Assembly (NCBI RefSeq): GCF_900099995.1 | Contig: NZ_FNCZ01000013.1 | Coordinates: forward strand, 1 to 64,000 | Origin: Winogradskyella thalassocola | GTDB lineage: Bacteria; Bacteroidota; Bacteroidia; Flavobacteriales; Flavobacteriaceae | Length of the DNA stretch: 64,000 bases | Reading direction: 5' to 3' | In this document: in pieces, positions 9,388 to 18,509 of the stretch | Numbering within the stretch: the first letter of the stretch is position 1 | How the letters are laid out: the number at the start of each line of letters is the position of its first letter | Made by a program: the position numbers and the translations under genes | The notes under the pieces: model-generated | What the model was told of the DNA's origin: nothing | The model's database searches: none | Seen by the model: only the letters and a program-made list of their open reading frames with translations

Positions 9388-9891
9388 TTGAACAGAACTT
9401 TATTTATTATACTGCTTGTAATTTTTAATATTGCCATTGACCAAATTTCTAAGATAATTGTAAGAACTACAATGATTAAAGGCGGAAAAGGTCAAATTAA
9501 TGTTATACAAGATTATTTCCAACTCATTTGGGTTGAAAACAAAGGTGCTTTTTTAGGCATGGGAAGTGACATGAATCCAACCTTAAGATTAATCTTCTTG
9601 TTAGTATTGCCTACTTTGGTTTTAGCTTATGTGACCTATTATATCCTAAAAACAAAAGAGTTAGACCGTATGAGTCTTATTGCATTCTGCTGTATCGTAG
9701 GAGGAGGTATAGCCAATGTCTTTGACCGTATTGTATTTGGCCAAGTCACTGACTTTTTCTATATTAATTTAGGTGGTGTATTTAAAACAGGAATCTTTAA
9801 TGTTGCTGATATGTCTGTTACCCTAGGAATGGTAATTCTACTTTTCAGTGGAATATTTAACAGCAAGAAGAAAGAAAACGTTTCTGTGTAG
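9388..9891 (+). CDS. lspA: Lipoprotein signal peptidase (signal peptidase II)
   Basis: Inner-membrane aspartyl peptidase that cuts prolipoproteins before the lipidated Cys. It is 167 residues with four predicted membrane helices. The family motifs are clear: N-terminal DQISK, ENKGAFLG, GGGIANVFDR with catalytic Asp113, and FNVADM with catalytic Asp141. The start is a TTG at 9388. The first ATG downstream (codon 29) would delete the first helix and is rejected. The enzyme is needed for the many surface and periplasmic lipoproteins encoded later in this window. Confidence 0.95.
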   Translation: MNRTLFIILLVIFNIAIDQISKIIVRTTMIKGGKGQINVIQDYFQLIWVENKGAFLGMGSDMNPTLRLIFLLVLPTLVLAYVTYYILKTKELDRMSLIAFCCIVGGGIANVFDRIVFGQVTDFFYINLGGVFKTGIFNVADMSVTLGMVILLFSGIFNSKKKENVSV

Positions 9892-9901
9892 TGTTTTAAA
9901 A

Positions 9902-10102
9902 CTAACGCGCTAATTTACAGTCTTCACAATCTTTAATTTCACCATAATACGTTTCTCTGTATTTATGAAGTGTTTTGTAAGGAATACTTAAGAATTGCTT
10001 TTTAATATAGGTAACGTTGGTTAACATTACACCCATTTTTTTCGTGAAGCGACCTTCGGTTTTGGTCTCTCTTTTAATACTAATCAATTTCATGTTGTTC
10101 AA
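9902..10102 (-). CDS. Small basic protein with C-terminal CxxC, function unknown
   Basis: A 66-residue, Lys/Arg-rich, soluble protein lying convergent to lspA, 10 bases apart. The C-terminus ends in KDCEDCKLAR, a CxxC pair that could bind metal or be redox active. Two start codons are possible (residue 1 or residue 4, MKLISIKRE). The composition and the compact beta-like pattern (RFTKKMGVMLTNVTYIKK) look like real coding sequence. I do not recognise a named family. The adjacent 10103-10282 stretch shows no further gene. Confidence 0.6.
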   Translation of the reverse strand: MNNMKLISIKRETKTEGRFTKKMGVMLTNVTYIKKQFLSIPYKTLHKYRETYYGEIKDCEDCKLAR

Positions 10103-10282
10103 TTATCATTCCCTGCAAAGCAACGAAGATTGATGACCAACTCCAAGGAATCAGTGTTAAAACCTAGCTAATGGCTTTTGATATTATCATATTGAAAATC
10201 AGACACTAAATGAATTAACATATTCGCAACGTTGCTCCATCTCATTTACACATTCAATAAACGAAAAAGCACCTAAATTTGG

Positions 10283-11560
10283 CTATTTTTTGTAAATAAC
10301 ACCGTTTTTCATAACAAAAACGACATTTTCCATAGTAGAAATGGTTGTTATTGGGTCGTCATTTACAGCAATAATATCGGCTATATAATTAGGTTTTATT
10401 TGCCCAATTTGGTCTTCCATTTTCAGCAACATGGCATTGGTAATTGTAGCAGATTGAAGTGCTTCAATTGCAGGCATACCAGCTTCAACCATAAAACCAA
10501 ATTCCTTTCCATTGTCACCATGATAAAACACTGCTGCATCTGTTCCGAAGGCAATTTTAACTCCCGCTTTGTAAGCTCTTCCAAACATATCTTGAATCTT
10601 TGGACCAATGTCTAAAGCTTTAGGTACAATGATTTCTGGATAATACCCAGATATCTTTGCTTTGTCTGAAACAAATTTCCCAGCTGATATCGTTGGCACC
10701 AAATACACATCGTGTTTTTTCATTAATTCCATAGTCTCAGCACTCATTAAAGTACCATGCTCAATAGTTTTAACTCCGCCTAAAATAGCACGTTGCATGC
10801 CTTCATCTCCATGTGCATGTGCTGCCACATGAAAACCGTAATCCTTAGCGGTCTCGCATATCGCTTTAATTTCTTCTATTGAAAATTGTGGATTCTGGCC
10901 GCTTTTAGCCACACTTAAAACTCCACCTGTTGCTGTTATTTTAATTAAATCTGCACCATTCTTGTAACGTTGTCTTACGGCTTTTTTAGCATCCTCTACT
11001 CCATTCACTACGCCTTCCTTTGGTCCAGGATCACCCATAAGATTTTTACTCGAACCGTTTGTTGGATCTGCATGACCACCTGTCGTTGCTAATGATTTAC
11101 CTGCCGTAAAAATTCTTGGTCCATCAATTTTCCCTGCGTTTATAGCATTTCTCAAGGAGATATTAACACCAGAGCCGCCTAAATCTCTAACCGTTGTAAA
11201 ACCACTCATTAAAGTAACTTTCGCAAATTTCACTGAATTGAAAGCCACATCAGCTTCATTCAAAGTGTATTTATTGAGATAAGATTTTGAACTCGTTTCA
11301 CCTTCAAGATGCACATGCATATCTATTAAACCTGGCATAACGGTTTTAGATTTTAGATCAATTGTTACATCTTCAGAATTTGTTGGATTGATATAACCGT
11401 TTTCAATTGAAATAATTCTATCTCCAATAACAACTATCGTTTTCTCTTTAAGTACTTTTCCAGATTTTGTATCAATTAATTTACCACTATGTAAATATGT
11501 ACTTTGTGCTGTAAGCGTTACTCCACAGAGCAATACTAAAATTCTAAGAAAAGTTTTCAT
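10283..11560 (-). CDS. Secreted amidohydrolase-superfamily metallohydrolase (imidazolonepropionase/dipeptidase-like)
   Basis: A 425-residue protein with a signal peptide ending at TAQ (about residue 19), so probably periplasmic. The TIM-barrel metal site is visible: HVHLEG after MPGLIDM (strand 1), the carboxylated-Lys region DLIKITATGG, HVAAHAHGDEG and KTIEHGTLM (His ligands of strands 5 and 6), and FGTDAAVF (strand 8 Asp). Members of this subgroup are often annotated as Xaa-Pro dipeptidase or imidazolonepropionase-like; some characterised ones cleave dipeptides with C-terminal Arg or Lys. It is 15 bases downstream of galE. Substrate assignment from sequence alone is unsafe. Confidence 0.8.
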   Translation of the reverse strand: MKTFLRILVLLCGVTLTAQSTYLHSGKLIDTKSGKVLKEKTIVVIGDRIISIENGYINPTNSEDVTIDLKSKTVMPGLIDMHVHLEGETSSKSYLNKYTLNEADVAFNSVKFAKVTLMSGFTTVRDLGGSGVNISLRNAINAGKIDGPRIFTAGKSLATTGGHADPTNGSSKNLMGDPGPKEGVVNGVEDAKKAVRQRYKNGADLIKITATGGVLSVAKSGQNPQFSIEEIKAICETAKDYGFHVAAHAHGDEGMQRAILGGVKTIEHGTLMSAETMELMKKHDVYLVPTISAGKFVSDKAKISGYYPEIIVPKALDIGPKIQDMFGRAYKAGVKIAFGTDAAVFYHGDNGKEFGFMVEAGMPAIEALQSATITNAMLLKMEDQIGQIKPNYIADIIAVNDDPITTISTMENVVFVMKNGVIYKK

Positions 11561-11575
11561 ATGTTAGGATTTAGT

Positions 11576-12595
11576 TTATTTCGTTCTAATTTTCTGTTCC
11601 CACTTCCAAGCGGAATCCATAGCATCATCTAAGTTTAATTCTGTTTTCCAACCTAAAACACTGTTTGCTTTAGACGTTTCTGCATAAGCTGCAATGACAT
11701 CACCCTCTCTTCGATCTACTATTTTATAATTTAAAGATTTCCCTGAAACACGTTCAAATGACTGAACAGCTTCTAAAACCGTACTTCCTGTTCCGGTTCC
11801 AAGATTAAAAAACTCATAATTCGAATCATTTTTATCATTTAACAGACGTTGTAAAGCCAAGACATGTGCTTTTGCTAAATCTACCACATGAATATAATCT
11901 CTTACACAAGTACCGTCAGAGGTTGGATAATCCCCTCCAAACACAGATAATTGCTCTCGCATACCGATAGCCGTTTGTGTTATAAAAGGCACTAAGTTTT
12001 GCGGAACTCCAATTGGTAGTTCACCTATTTCTGTTGAAGGATGCGCTCCAATTGGATTAAAATAACGTAAAGCAATTGCTTTTATATCTCCGTTAACGCG
12101 ACAGGTATCTCTAATAATTTCTTCACCAATCTGCTTTGTATTTCCATAAGGAGACTCAGCAGGTTTCACAGGTGCATTTTCCGTAATTGGTAATTCATCT
12201 GCTTGTCCATAAACGGTGCAAGACGAACTAAAGATGAAATTCTTATTACTCAAACCTTTTAATTCTTGAAGTAAATAAACCAATGTAGTTATATTATTTT
12301 CATAGTACATTAAAGGCTCGGCAACACTTTCTCCAACCGCTTTATTAGCTGCAAAATGAATGACACCAACAATATCGTTATGACGTTTAAAAAAATCTTG
12401 AACGTCTGGTTTTACTTTTAAATCTAATTTCTCAAAAATTGGTTTTTTGCCCGTAATAGTTGTGATACCATCTAAAACTTCAATTGAAGAATTAGATAAA
12501 TTATCTATAATTACGACTTCGTAGCCCTCGTTTTGTAATTCTACTACGGTATGCGATCCTATAAACCCTAAACCACCTGTTACTAAAATTTTCAT
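11576..12595 (-). CDS. galE: UDP-glucose 4-epimerase
   Basis: Interconverts UDP-glucose and UDP-galactose with tightly bound NAD. The start is set at the ATG at 12595, giving MKILVTGGLGFIGSH directly at the N-terminus; an upstream in-frame start at 12619 would add eight basic residues and is less likely. The Rossmann glycine motif GGLGFIGSH, the SSSCTVYG segment (catalytic Ser/Thr) and SPYGNTK (catalytic Tyr and Lys) are intact, and the 339-residue length is typical. It lies between a DegT-type sugar aminotransferase and an amidohydrolase on the same strand, and likely supplies sugar nucleotides for envelope polysaccharide. Confidence 0.93.
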   Translation of the reverse strand: MKILVTGGLGFIGSHTVVELQNEGYEVVIIDNLSNSSIEVLDGITTITGKKPIFEKLDLKVKPDVQDFFKRHNDIVGVIHFAANKAVGESVAEPLMYYENNITTLVYLLQELKGLSNKNFIFSSSCTVYGQADELPITENAPVKPAESPYGNTKQIGEEIIRDTCRVNGDIKAIALRYFNPIGAHPSTEIGELPIGVPQNLVPFITQTAIGMREQLSVFGGDYPTSDGTCVRDYIHVVDLAKAHVLALQRLLNDKNDSNYEFFNLGTGTGSTVLEAVQSFERVSGKSLNYKIVDRREGDVIAAYAETSKANSVLGWKTELNLDDAMDSAWKWEQKIRTK

Positions 12596-12686
12596 GTGTT
12601 TTTTATATAATTTTCTCAAATGTCACATGCTGTTCACTATTAATCAACCCATTGGTTGACAAAGCTCTTAACATGCTCGTTTTATA

Positions 12687-13847
12687 TTATTTATTTGAAT
12701 CGATAAAACTTAAAACTGTACTTGTAATGCATTCAATTTGTTCATCATCTAACTCTGTATGCATTGGAAGCGAAATCACAGATTTAATTAACGCATTTGT
12801 AACCGGAAAATCTGATTCATTGTAGCGATCATCCATATACGCTTTTTGTCTGTGCAATGGAATTGGATAATACACTCCACAAGGGATATTTTCTGATTGT
12901 AAGTGTGCCACTAAAGCATCTCTATCCACTCCTTTTAAATTAAGTGTATATTGATGAAACACATGGCAGTCACAAGTATCACAAATCCCTTCGCACTCAG
13001 TTAAACCAGAAGGAATGGTAATATTTGGATGATTATTAAAAGCCTCATTATATTTTCTTGCCGTATCTCGTCTTGCATTATTGTATGCATCTAAATGTGG
13101 TAATTTAGCATCTAAAACAGCCGCTTGAATAGAATCTAAACGTGAATTTACACCAACAACATCATGATGATAACGCTCGTACATTCCATGATTTACGATA
13201 CCTCTAATTGCATGTGCTAACTCATCATCATTGGTAAAAATAGCTCCACCATCTCCGTAACAACCTAAGTTTTTTGATGGAAAAAACGACGTAGAAGCTA
13301 CATCACCTATAGCTCCTGCTTTGGTTTTACTACCATCTTTATGTGTGTAATTTGCTCCAATGGCTTGTGCATTGTCTTCAATTACGTACAAGTTATGTGC
13401 TTCTGCTAAAGCCATAATAGCATCCATTTCTGCCGGAAGTCCAAATAAATGAACAGGAACAATAGCCTTAGTTTTTGGCGTAATTGCTTTTTCAATCGCA
13501 GCGACATCGATATTGAATGTTACAGGATCGACATCTACTAAAACCGGAGTTAATTGCAATAACGCAATAACCTCAACAGTGGCAGCAAATGTGAAATCTG
13601 CGGTAATAACCTCATCTCCTGGCTGCAAACCTAAACCCATCATGGCAATTTGTAATGCATCCGTTCCGTTAGCACAAGGTATAACGTGTTTAACTCCTAA
13701 ATAATTTTCAAGATTTTTTTGAAACTCATGTACTTTAGGTCCATTGATAAAAGTGGCATTATCCATTACTTCTTGAATCGAAGGATCTACTATATCTTTA
13801 ATTTTGGCATATTGACTCTGAAGGTCAACCATCTGTATTTTTTTCAT
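12687..13847 (-). CDS. DegT/DnrJ/EryC1/StrS-family PLP aminotransferase
   Basis: A 386-residue nucleotide-sugar aminotransferase-type enzyme. Features of the family include NGTDALQIAMMGLG, EDNAQAIGA (Asp stacking on the cofactor) and the PLP-binding Lys in FFPSKNLGCYGDGGA, followed by GIVNHGM. A four-Cys cluster near residues 285-295 (CEGICDTCDCH) is unusual for the family and is worth noting; it could be metal-binding. Substrates are normally UDP- or dTDP-4-keto or 3-keto sugars used in LPS or O-antigen. galE follows on the same strand and waaA diverges, so the neighbourhood is envelope-glycan related. Confidence 0.88.
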   Translation of the reverse strand: MKKIQMVDLQSQYAKIKDIVDPSIQEVMDNATFINGPKVHEFQKNLENYLGVKHVIPCANGTDALQIAMMGLGLQPGDEVITADFTFAATVEVIALLQLTPVLVDVDPVTFNIDVAAIEKAITPKTKAIVPVHLFGLPAEMDAIMALAEAHNLYVIEDNAQAIGANYTHKDGSKTKAGAIGDVASTSFFPSKNLGCYGDGGAIFTNDDELAHAIRGIVNHGMYERYHHDVVGVNSRLDSIQAAVLDAKLPHLDAYNNARRDTARKYNEAFNNHPNITIPSGLTECEGICDTCDCHVFHQYTLNLKGVDRDALVAHLQSENIPCGVYYPIPLHRQKAYMDDRYNESDFPVTNALIKSVISLPMHTELDDEQIECITSTVLSFIDSNK

Positions 13848-13965
13848 TGTGAAGACTACATTTTAGTGTAAATATAAAAAAGCGTAAAGCTATTAGCGAA
13901 AATACAAAATTGTAAGCGCTATGACAACGCAATTAATTGAAAGAAATGTATTTTAGCACAAATCT

Positions 13966-15204
13966 TTGTTTTTGAAAGGACTCTATTCTATAGGAATTTA
14001 CTTAGCTAGTTTTGTTGTTAAAATTGCAGCTTTATTCAATTCTAAATTGAAACAAGGTGTCATTGGCAGGAAAAACACCTTTTCTAAGCTAGAAAAGACC
14101 ATTACACCACAAGATAAAACCTTTTGGTTTCACTGTGCATCATTAGGAGAATATGAACAAGGTTTGCCCGTTTTTGAAGCTTTAAAAGCTAAACATCCTA
14201 ATTACAAAGTGGTGTTATCCTTTTTTTCACCTTCTGGTTATGAAGTTAGAAAAAACACAAAAATCGCTGATGTTGTTGTTTACCTTCCTCTAGATACTAC
14301 AGCAAATGCTAAACGGTTTTTAGATTTGGTGAATCCAGATTATATCCTATTTGTGAAATATGAAATCTGGCCTAATTTTCTACATGAAATCAAAAAGCGT
14401 GACTTAAAAGCAATTTTAATTTCTGCTGCGTTTCGGAAAGATCAAGCCTTTTTTAAATGGTATGGAAGCTATGCAAAGTCTGCTTTGTTTGCCTTCAATC
14501 ATATTTTTACACAAAACGAAAATTCTAAAACATTACTTAATAGTATTGATTACAATGCTGTTTCTGTTTCTGGTGATACACGATTTGATCGGGTTTCAAA
14601 TCAATTAAAAGTTGACAATACGGTTTCTTTTATTGAAAAATTTAAAGATGACAAATTATGTGTGGTCTTTGGAAGTTCTTGGCCAGATGATGACAAATTA
14701 TATATGGATTTCATAAATTCGAATTCAGAAGTAAAGTTTGTAATCGCTCCACATAATATAAAGGCCAGTTACGTGGCTTCTTTAAAATCGCAATTAAACG
14801 TAAAAACGATTTGTTATTCAGAATTAACTGAAAATCAAAATTTAGCCGATTACAAGGTCTTTATTTTAGACACTATTGGCTATTTAAGTAAAGCTTATAG
14901 CTATGCAGACATTGCTTACGTTGGTGGAGGCGCAGGAACAACTGGTTTGCATAACATACTAGAACCTGCAATATTTGGAATCCCAATTCTTATAGGAAAA
15001 AATTATGAGAAATTTCCAGAAGCTAAAACGCTTATTGATTTAGGAGGAGTTACTAGTTTGGCTAGTTCTTCAGCCTTCAATGCTTCTTTAAACGTTTTAA
15101 TTACTGATGATGTACTGAGAAAAGAGCAAGGTAAGATTACTAAATCTTATATTGATTCTAATATTGGTGCTGTTGTAAAAATTATGGGTTATTTAGAATC
15201 CTAA
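13966..15204 (+). CDS. waaA: 3-deoxy-D-manno-octulosonic acid (Kdo) transferase
   Basis: Transfers Kdo from CMP-Kdo to lipid A precursor at the inner face of the inner membrane. The 412-residue protein has an N-terminal membrane-anchoring hydrophobic segment (IGIYLASFVVKIAALF) and two GT-B lobes. Recognisable family segments are FWFHCASLGEYEQGLP (acceptor-lobe Glu), VSGDTRFDR, and GGGAGTTGLHN followed by EPAIFGIPILIGKNYEKF in the nucleotide lobe. The start is TTG at 13966 (another TTG lies two codons later); no ATG would retain the anchor. It is transcribed divergently from the aminotransferase gene and converges on the AlkB-like gene, the two abutting at 15204/15205. Confidence 0.93.
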   Translation: MFLKGLYSIGIYLASFVVKIAALFNSKLKQGVIGRKNTFSKLEKTITPQDKTFWFHCASLGEYEQGLPVFEALKAKHPNYKVVLSFFSPSGYEVRKNTKIADVVVYLPLDTTANAKRFLDLVNPDYILFVKYEIWPNFLHEIKKRDLKAILISAAFRKDQAFFKWYGSYAKSALFAFNHIFTQNENSKTLLNSIDYNAVSVSGDTRFDRVSNQLKVDNTVSFIEKFKDDKLCVVFGSSWPDDDKLYMDFINSNSEVKFVIAPHNIKASYVASLKSQLNVKTICYSELTENQNLADYKVFILDTIGYLSKAYSYADIAYVGGGAGTTGLHNILEPAIFGIPILIGKNYEKFPEAKTLIDLGGVTSLASSSAFNASLNVLITDDVLRKEQGKITKSYIDSNIGAVVKIMGYLES

Positions 15205-15807
15205 TTAAGATTCTATAGTCCGAAACGTTAAATTTATCCTTGGTATTTTTACTTTTTTAGTTGGAGGTAAGCGATGCAACCAATGGGTTTGGGTAGATCC
15301 TTTCATTACCAACAAACTGCCTTTTTCTAATTGAACAGAAACGTTTTGCTTAGTCTTTTTATGTTTAAATAAGAATCTACGTTCTGCACCAAAACTTAAA
15401 GACGCAATGGCTCCATTCTTTTTTAAATCCTTTTCGCCATCACTATGCCAAGCCATACCTTCTTCTCCACTGTGGTATAAATTTAGTAAGCATGAGTTAA
15501 AAGTTTCACCTGTTTTGGCTTCTACCATTTGCTTGAGCTCTAAGAGCTCTTTATTCCAAGGCAATGCCGATTTTGTGGTTTTGGAATAGGTATAATCAAA
15601 TGGTTGATCTCCATACCATGCCACTTTTCGTTTCGTGATAATTAGTTTTCCAAAAATGATCGCTTTATCATTCTCCCAATCAATATGTTGAAGTAATTTT
15701 TTGTAATATTCTTGTGCTTTTTCAATAGTCATTATGGAGCCATAATAATTGACTTCTCCATCAAATGGTAAAAGATTAGCATCTATTTCAGAATTAAATA
15801 AGTCCAT
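15205..15807 (-). CDS. AlkB-like Fe(II)/2-oxoglutarate dioxygenase
   Basis: A 200-residue member of the AlkB family, which oxidatively removes alkyl groups from nucleic acid bases. The iron site is visible as HSDGEKDL (His and Asp), with the distal His in THWLHRLPPTKK, and the 2-oxoglutarate-binding arginines are in KIPRINLTFR. N-terminal FGKLIITKRKVAWYGD resembles the nucleotide-recognition lid (PR..ayyG) of bacterial and ALKBH2/3-type proteins. It lies 24 bases downstream of the secreted S51 gene on the same strand and may simply be read through from it. DNA or RNA as substrate cannot be decided here. Confidence 0.88.
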   Translation of the reverse strand: MDLFNSEIDANLLPFDGEVNYYGSIMTIEKAQEYYKKLLQHIDWENDKAIIFGKLIITKRKVAWYGDQPFDYTYSKTTKSALPWNKELLELKQMVEAKTGETFNSCLLNLYHSGEEGMAWHSDGEKDLKKNGAIASLSFGAERRFLFKHKKTKQNVSVQLEKGSLLVMKGSTQTHWLHRLPPTKKVKIPRINLTFRTIES

Positions 15808-15831
15808 TGTTTCAAAATCAATACAACCGTT

Positions 15832-17121
15832 CTATTTCTTCACAAGTCTTAAAACTTGAGTAGCAGAATCACTTTTCAATTGTATAAAATAAATTCCAGA
15901 ACTTAAAGATGCTGTATTAATAGTATTATTGGATTGTAATTTTACAGGAATCGTATTTCCTAAAATATCTATGAGTTGAATTGATTTTAAGACCACATCA
16001 GATTCTATTTGAATACTATCTACAAACGGATTTGGATATACTTTGATGTTAGCTATTTCAAATTCTGAAACGGATAACGTACATTGTGGATTAGTACCAG
16101 CTACTGATGTAAATACACCATTATCGACAGACCAATCTCTCCATTCTCCTCCACTACCTGTTTCCCAATCGGATAAATCGAAATAATTAACACCAGTTTC
16201 TGTTCCTGGTACTTTATAGACTTTAATGGCTTCACCATTTCTATTCCATGTTAAAGGAACGCCTGCCGTACAATTTTCAGGTTCAAAATCAGTTACACAA
16301 TTGGCTTGCAAGAAGTACACAAACTCATCATAAGCAGGATATTCTCCATACACATAAGCTTTACCATCTGCGCCAATACAAACAGCTGTGTATTCATTAC
16401 ACCCTATCCCAAAAGAACGCGTACCGTTATCTGTTGCTAGTCTAGCTAATAATACGCTATGTCTCGCTCTTCGGTCTGGATTGTCGTAATGTGAATCTGT
16501 AACCAGGTTATTCAAATTTGGAATATCTAAAAAATCATTTTCACCAATAGCGACTCTTGGATGGTATGGGTTACTTAAAGCGACTTCACTAGACAAGGTT
16601 CCGTATTGTGCAGAAAAATAGTTACCTCCTAAAATAGCCAAACCAGCACTAGTACCACCAATGACTCCTTGTTTGGTATTCACAAAGGTATTTAGCGCGT
16701 TTTCCATCGCATTATCTTTAAAATAACTGACATAATCGTATTGATCGCCTCCTGCGAACCAAATGGCTTCTGCATCAGCTACTTTTTGCAACACATAAGG
16801 ATCTGTAGCGCCAGCAACGTTATTGATAACAAATGTGGTTACTGAATTAATTGGTGAATTTAAATCTGATGCTAAATCCGTATAAAAATAATCGTTATAA
16901 CCGTCGCTTCCAGATGCTCTAAGAACTACAACATCTCCACCATCTGCTTTATTTAAAAACCAAATCATGGCATCTTCTTGCTCTGTTGCTCCTCCCATTA
17001 AACAAACTCCTGCTTCATGATAAGTAATAGCATCTGCATTACTTCCTGTATGATATTCTGTGTAGTTTTGAGCAAAGCTTATTTGTAAGCTCAGTAAACA
17101 TAATAGGGTAATTTTTTTCAT
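15832..17121 (-). CDS. Secreted S51 (cyanophycinase-type) peptidase with T9SS sorting domain
   Basis: A 429-residue protein with a signal peptide (cut near SFAQ, residue 18), an S51 catalytic domain (about 25-260) and a C-terminal T9SS sorting domain (about 355-429, VYPNPFVDS, LSSGIYFIQLKS), so it should reach the cell surface. The S51 signatures are GGDQ (Gln127), the nucleophile elbow GGTSAG with Ser158, a TDSHY segment with Asp209 and His211 followed by DRRARHSVLLARL, and GIGCNEYTA with Glu243. Classical cyanophycinases have DQHF where this protein has DSHY, so substrate binding may differ. It is the last peptidase gene of a sigma-factor-controlled SusCD locus and could start extracellular breakdown of a beta-aspartyl polymer such as cyanophycin. 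Confidence 0.82.
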   Translation of the reverse strand: MKKITLLCLLSLQISFAQNYTEYHTGSNADAITYHEAGVCLMGGATEQEDAMIWFLNKADGGDVVVLRASGSDGYNDYFYTDLASDLNSPINSVTTFVINNVAGATDPYVLQKVADAEAIWFAGGDQYDYVSYFKDNAMENALNTFVNTKQGVIGGTSAGLAILGGNYFSAQYGTLSSEVALSNPYHPRVAIGENDFLDIPNLNNLVTDSHYDNPDRRARHSVLLARLATDNGTRSFGIGCNEYTAVCIGADGKAYVYGEYPAYDEFVYFLQANCVTDFEPENCTAGVPLTWNRNGEAIKVYKVPGTETGVNYFDLSDWETGSGGEWRDWSVDNGVFTSVAGTNPQCTLSVSEFEIANIKVYPNPFVDSIQIESDVVLKSIQLIDILGNTIPVKLQSNNTINTASLSSGIYFIQLKSDSATQVLRLVKK

Positions 17122-17184
17122 GTGTTCTTATTTAATATTCTTCTTAAAATGAATGCTTTCAACCTAATCCCTAATACCTAATGC

Positions 17185-18507
17185 CTATTTCATTTTTGAA
17201 TTCACTAACCTGTACATCAAAACTGCGGTTATTTTTGCTTGTATTGCCACTGTATTTAAATCACCGGATTCATTAATTGTATGGTCGTCTCCACCTCCTG
17301 TAAGTCCTAAACCATCGATTGCCATATCTACATATTCTGACGTGAATGAAATATCCGCAGCACCTGCATTTCTTGGATTTACAGCTTCTACAGCTCCGAA
17401 ACCTAAATCTTGACTTACAGTGTTATAATATCCCAATAACTTTACATTTCCATCGGTTTTTGTTAATGGAGGATACGCTCCTGCTGAAAAGGTAAGTTCT
17501 GCTTTCGTTTTTGGATAATTTTCAGAAACAATCTTTTCCATAGTTGCTTTAGCTTTAACTAATTGATCTAAAGACACCGCTCTTAAATCTCCTCTAACAA
17601 TAACGTCTTGAGATACCACATTCGATTTTCCAAAGGCATGTCCTCCCGTTCCGTCTTCATCGGGTTGTAACGTTGTACCACCAATAATGAAACCTGGATT
17701 AAAAGTTAAATCTTTTTCTTTAGCTAACTGAACGTAGAATTCATTTAAAATTCTAGACGTTTCATATATGGCTCCTGCTCCAATAGCTTCCGTAAAAATT
17801 TGTGAAGAATGTGCTGGATTTCCATTTACTTTGAGTTGCCAATCTGCAGAACCTCTTCTAGACACTACAATCGTTTTTGGATTATTATCTCCATTTTCGA
17901 AGCCTAAAGCAATATCTGCTCGTTTTGCGGCATCGATTAAAGCTTTTTTAGACAACTCTAAAGGATCTCCACTTTTTTCTTCGTCACCCGTCATTACGAT
18001 TTCTATAGACATATCATCTAATAGTCCGGCATCATGTAGTGCTTGCATGGCTAAAATGATGATAACATCACCACCTTTCATATCGGCAACTCCTGGCCCT
18101 TTCATTATTGAATCGTTAAGCATGGTGTAGTCTTGAAAAGGACTATCCAATTCGAAAACGGTATCCAAATGACCAATCATTAAAAATTTTGGTCCTTTCT
18201 TCCCCTTTCTTGTAGCTATTAAATGTCCGGCTCTACCATAAGCATCACCATTTGTTAATTCGGTTTTAAAGCCTAATTTATCTAATTCCTTTTGAAATAA
18301 ACGTCCTACGGTTTTTACACCTTCGAAATTCATAGTACCACTATTAATATTGACTGATTCTTTAATCAAGTCAATAGCGTTTTCCGAATGCTTATCTACC
18401 GCTTTTATTATGCTTTTTTCTTTTCTGTTATTTTGAGAAAAACCTAAAAGCGAAACGCATAAGACGGCAATGAAAAGTGAATTTTTATAATTGGATTTTA
18501 AAATCAT
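17185..18507 (-). CDS. Exported M20 family metallopeptidase
   Basis: A 440-residue zinc exopeptidase resembling glutamate carboxypeptidase (CPG2) and related M20 enzymes, with an N-terminal hydrophobic export signal (cut near GFSQ, residue 25). The metal-site residues are in place: His113 and Asp115 in IGHLDTVFE, bridging Asp142 in GVADMKGG, catalytic Glu176 and metal-binding Glu177 in TGDEEKSGD, and a C-terminal His in GGDDHTINE. The dimerisation lid carries NPAHSSQ. It sits 2 bases downstream of the periplasmic S51 gene. By context it may split the dipeptides released by S51 enzymes (beta-Asp-Arg if the substrate is cyanophycin); this is inference. Confidence 0.88.
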   Translation of the reverse strand: MILKSNYKNSLFIAVLCVSLLGFSQNNRKEKSIIKAVDKHSENAIDLIKESVNINSGTMNFEGVKTVGRLFQKELDKLGFKTELTNGDAYGRAGHLIATRKGKKGPKFLMIGHLDTVFELDSPFQDYTMLNDSIMKGPGVADMKGGDVIIILAMQALHDAGLLDDMSIEIVMTGDEEKSGDPLELSKKALIDAAKRADIALGFENGDNNPKTIVVSRRGSADWQLKVNGNPAHSSQIFTEAIGAGAIYETSRILNEFYVQLAKEKDLTFNPGFIIGGTTLQPDEDGTGGHAFGKSNVVSQDVIVRGDLRAVSLDQLVKAKATMEKIVSENYPKTKAELTFSAGAYPPLTKTDGNVKLLGYYNTVSQDLGFGAVEAVNPRNAGAADISFTSEYVDMAIDGLGLTGGGDDHTINESGDLNTVAIQAKITAVLMYRLVNSKMK

Positions 18508-18509
18508 GT

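Noticed and set aside
17768..18130. 120-residue + strand ORF inside the M20 gene
   Set aside because: Antisense shadow of a gene with complete metal-site motifs; no family resemblance.
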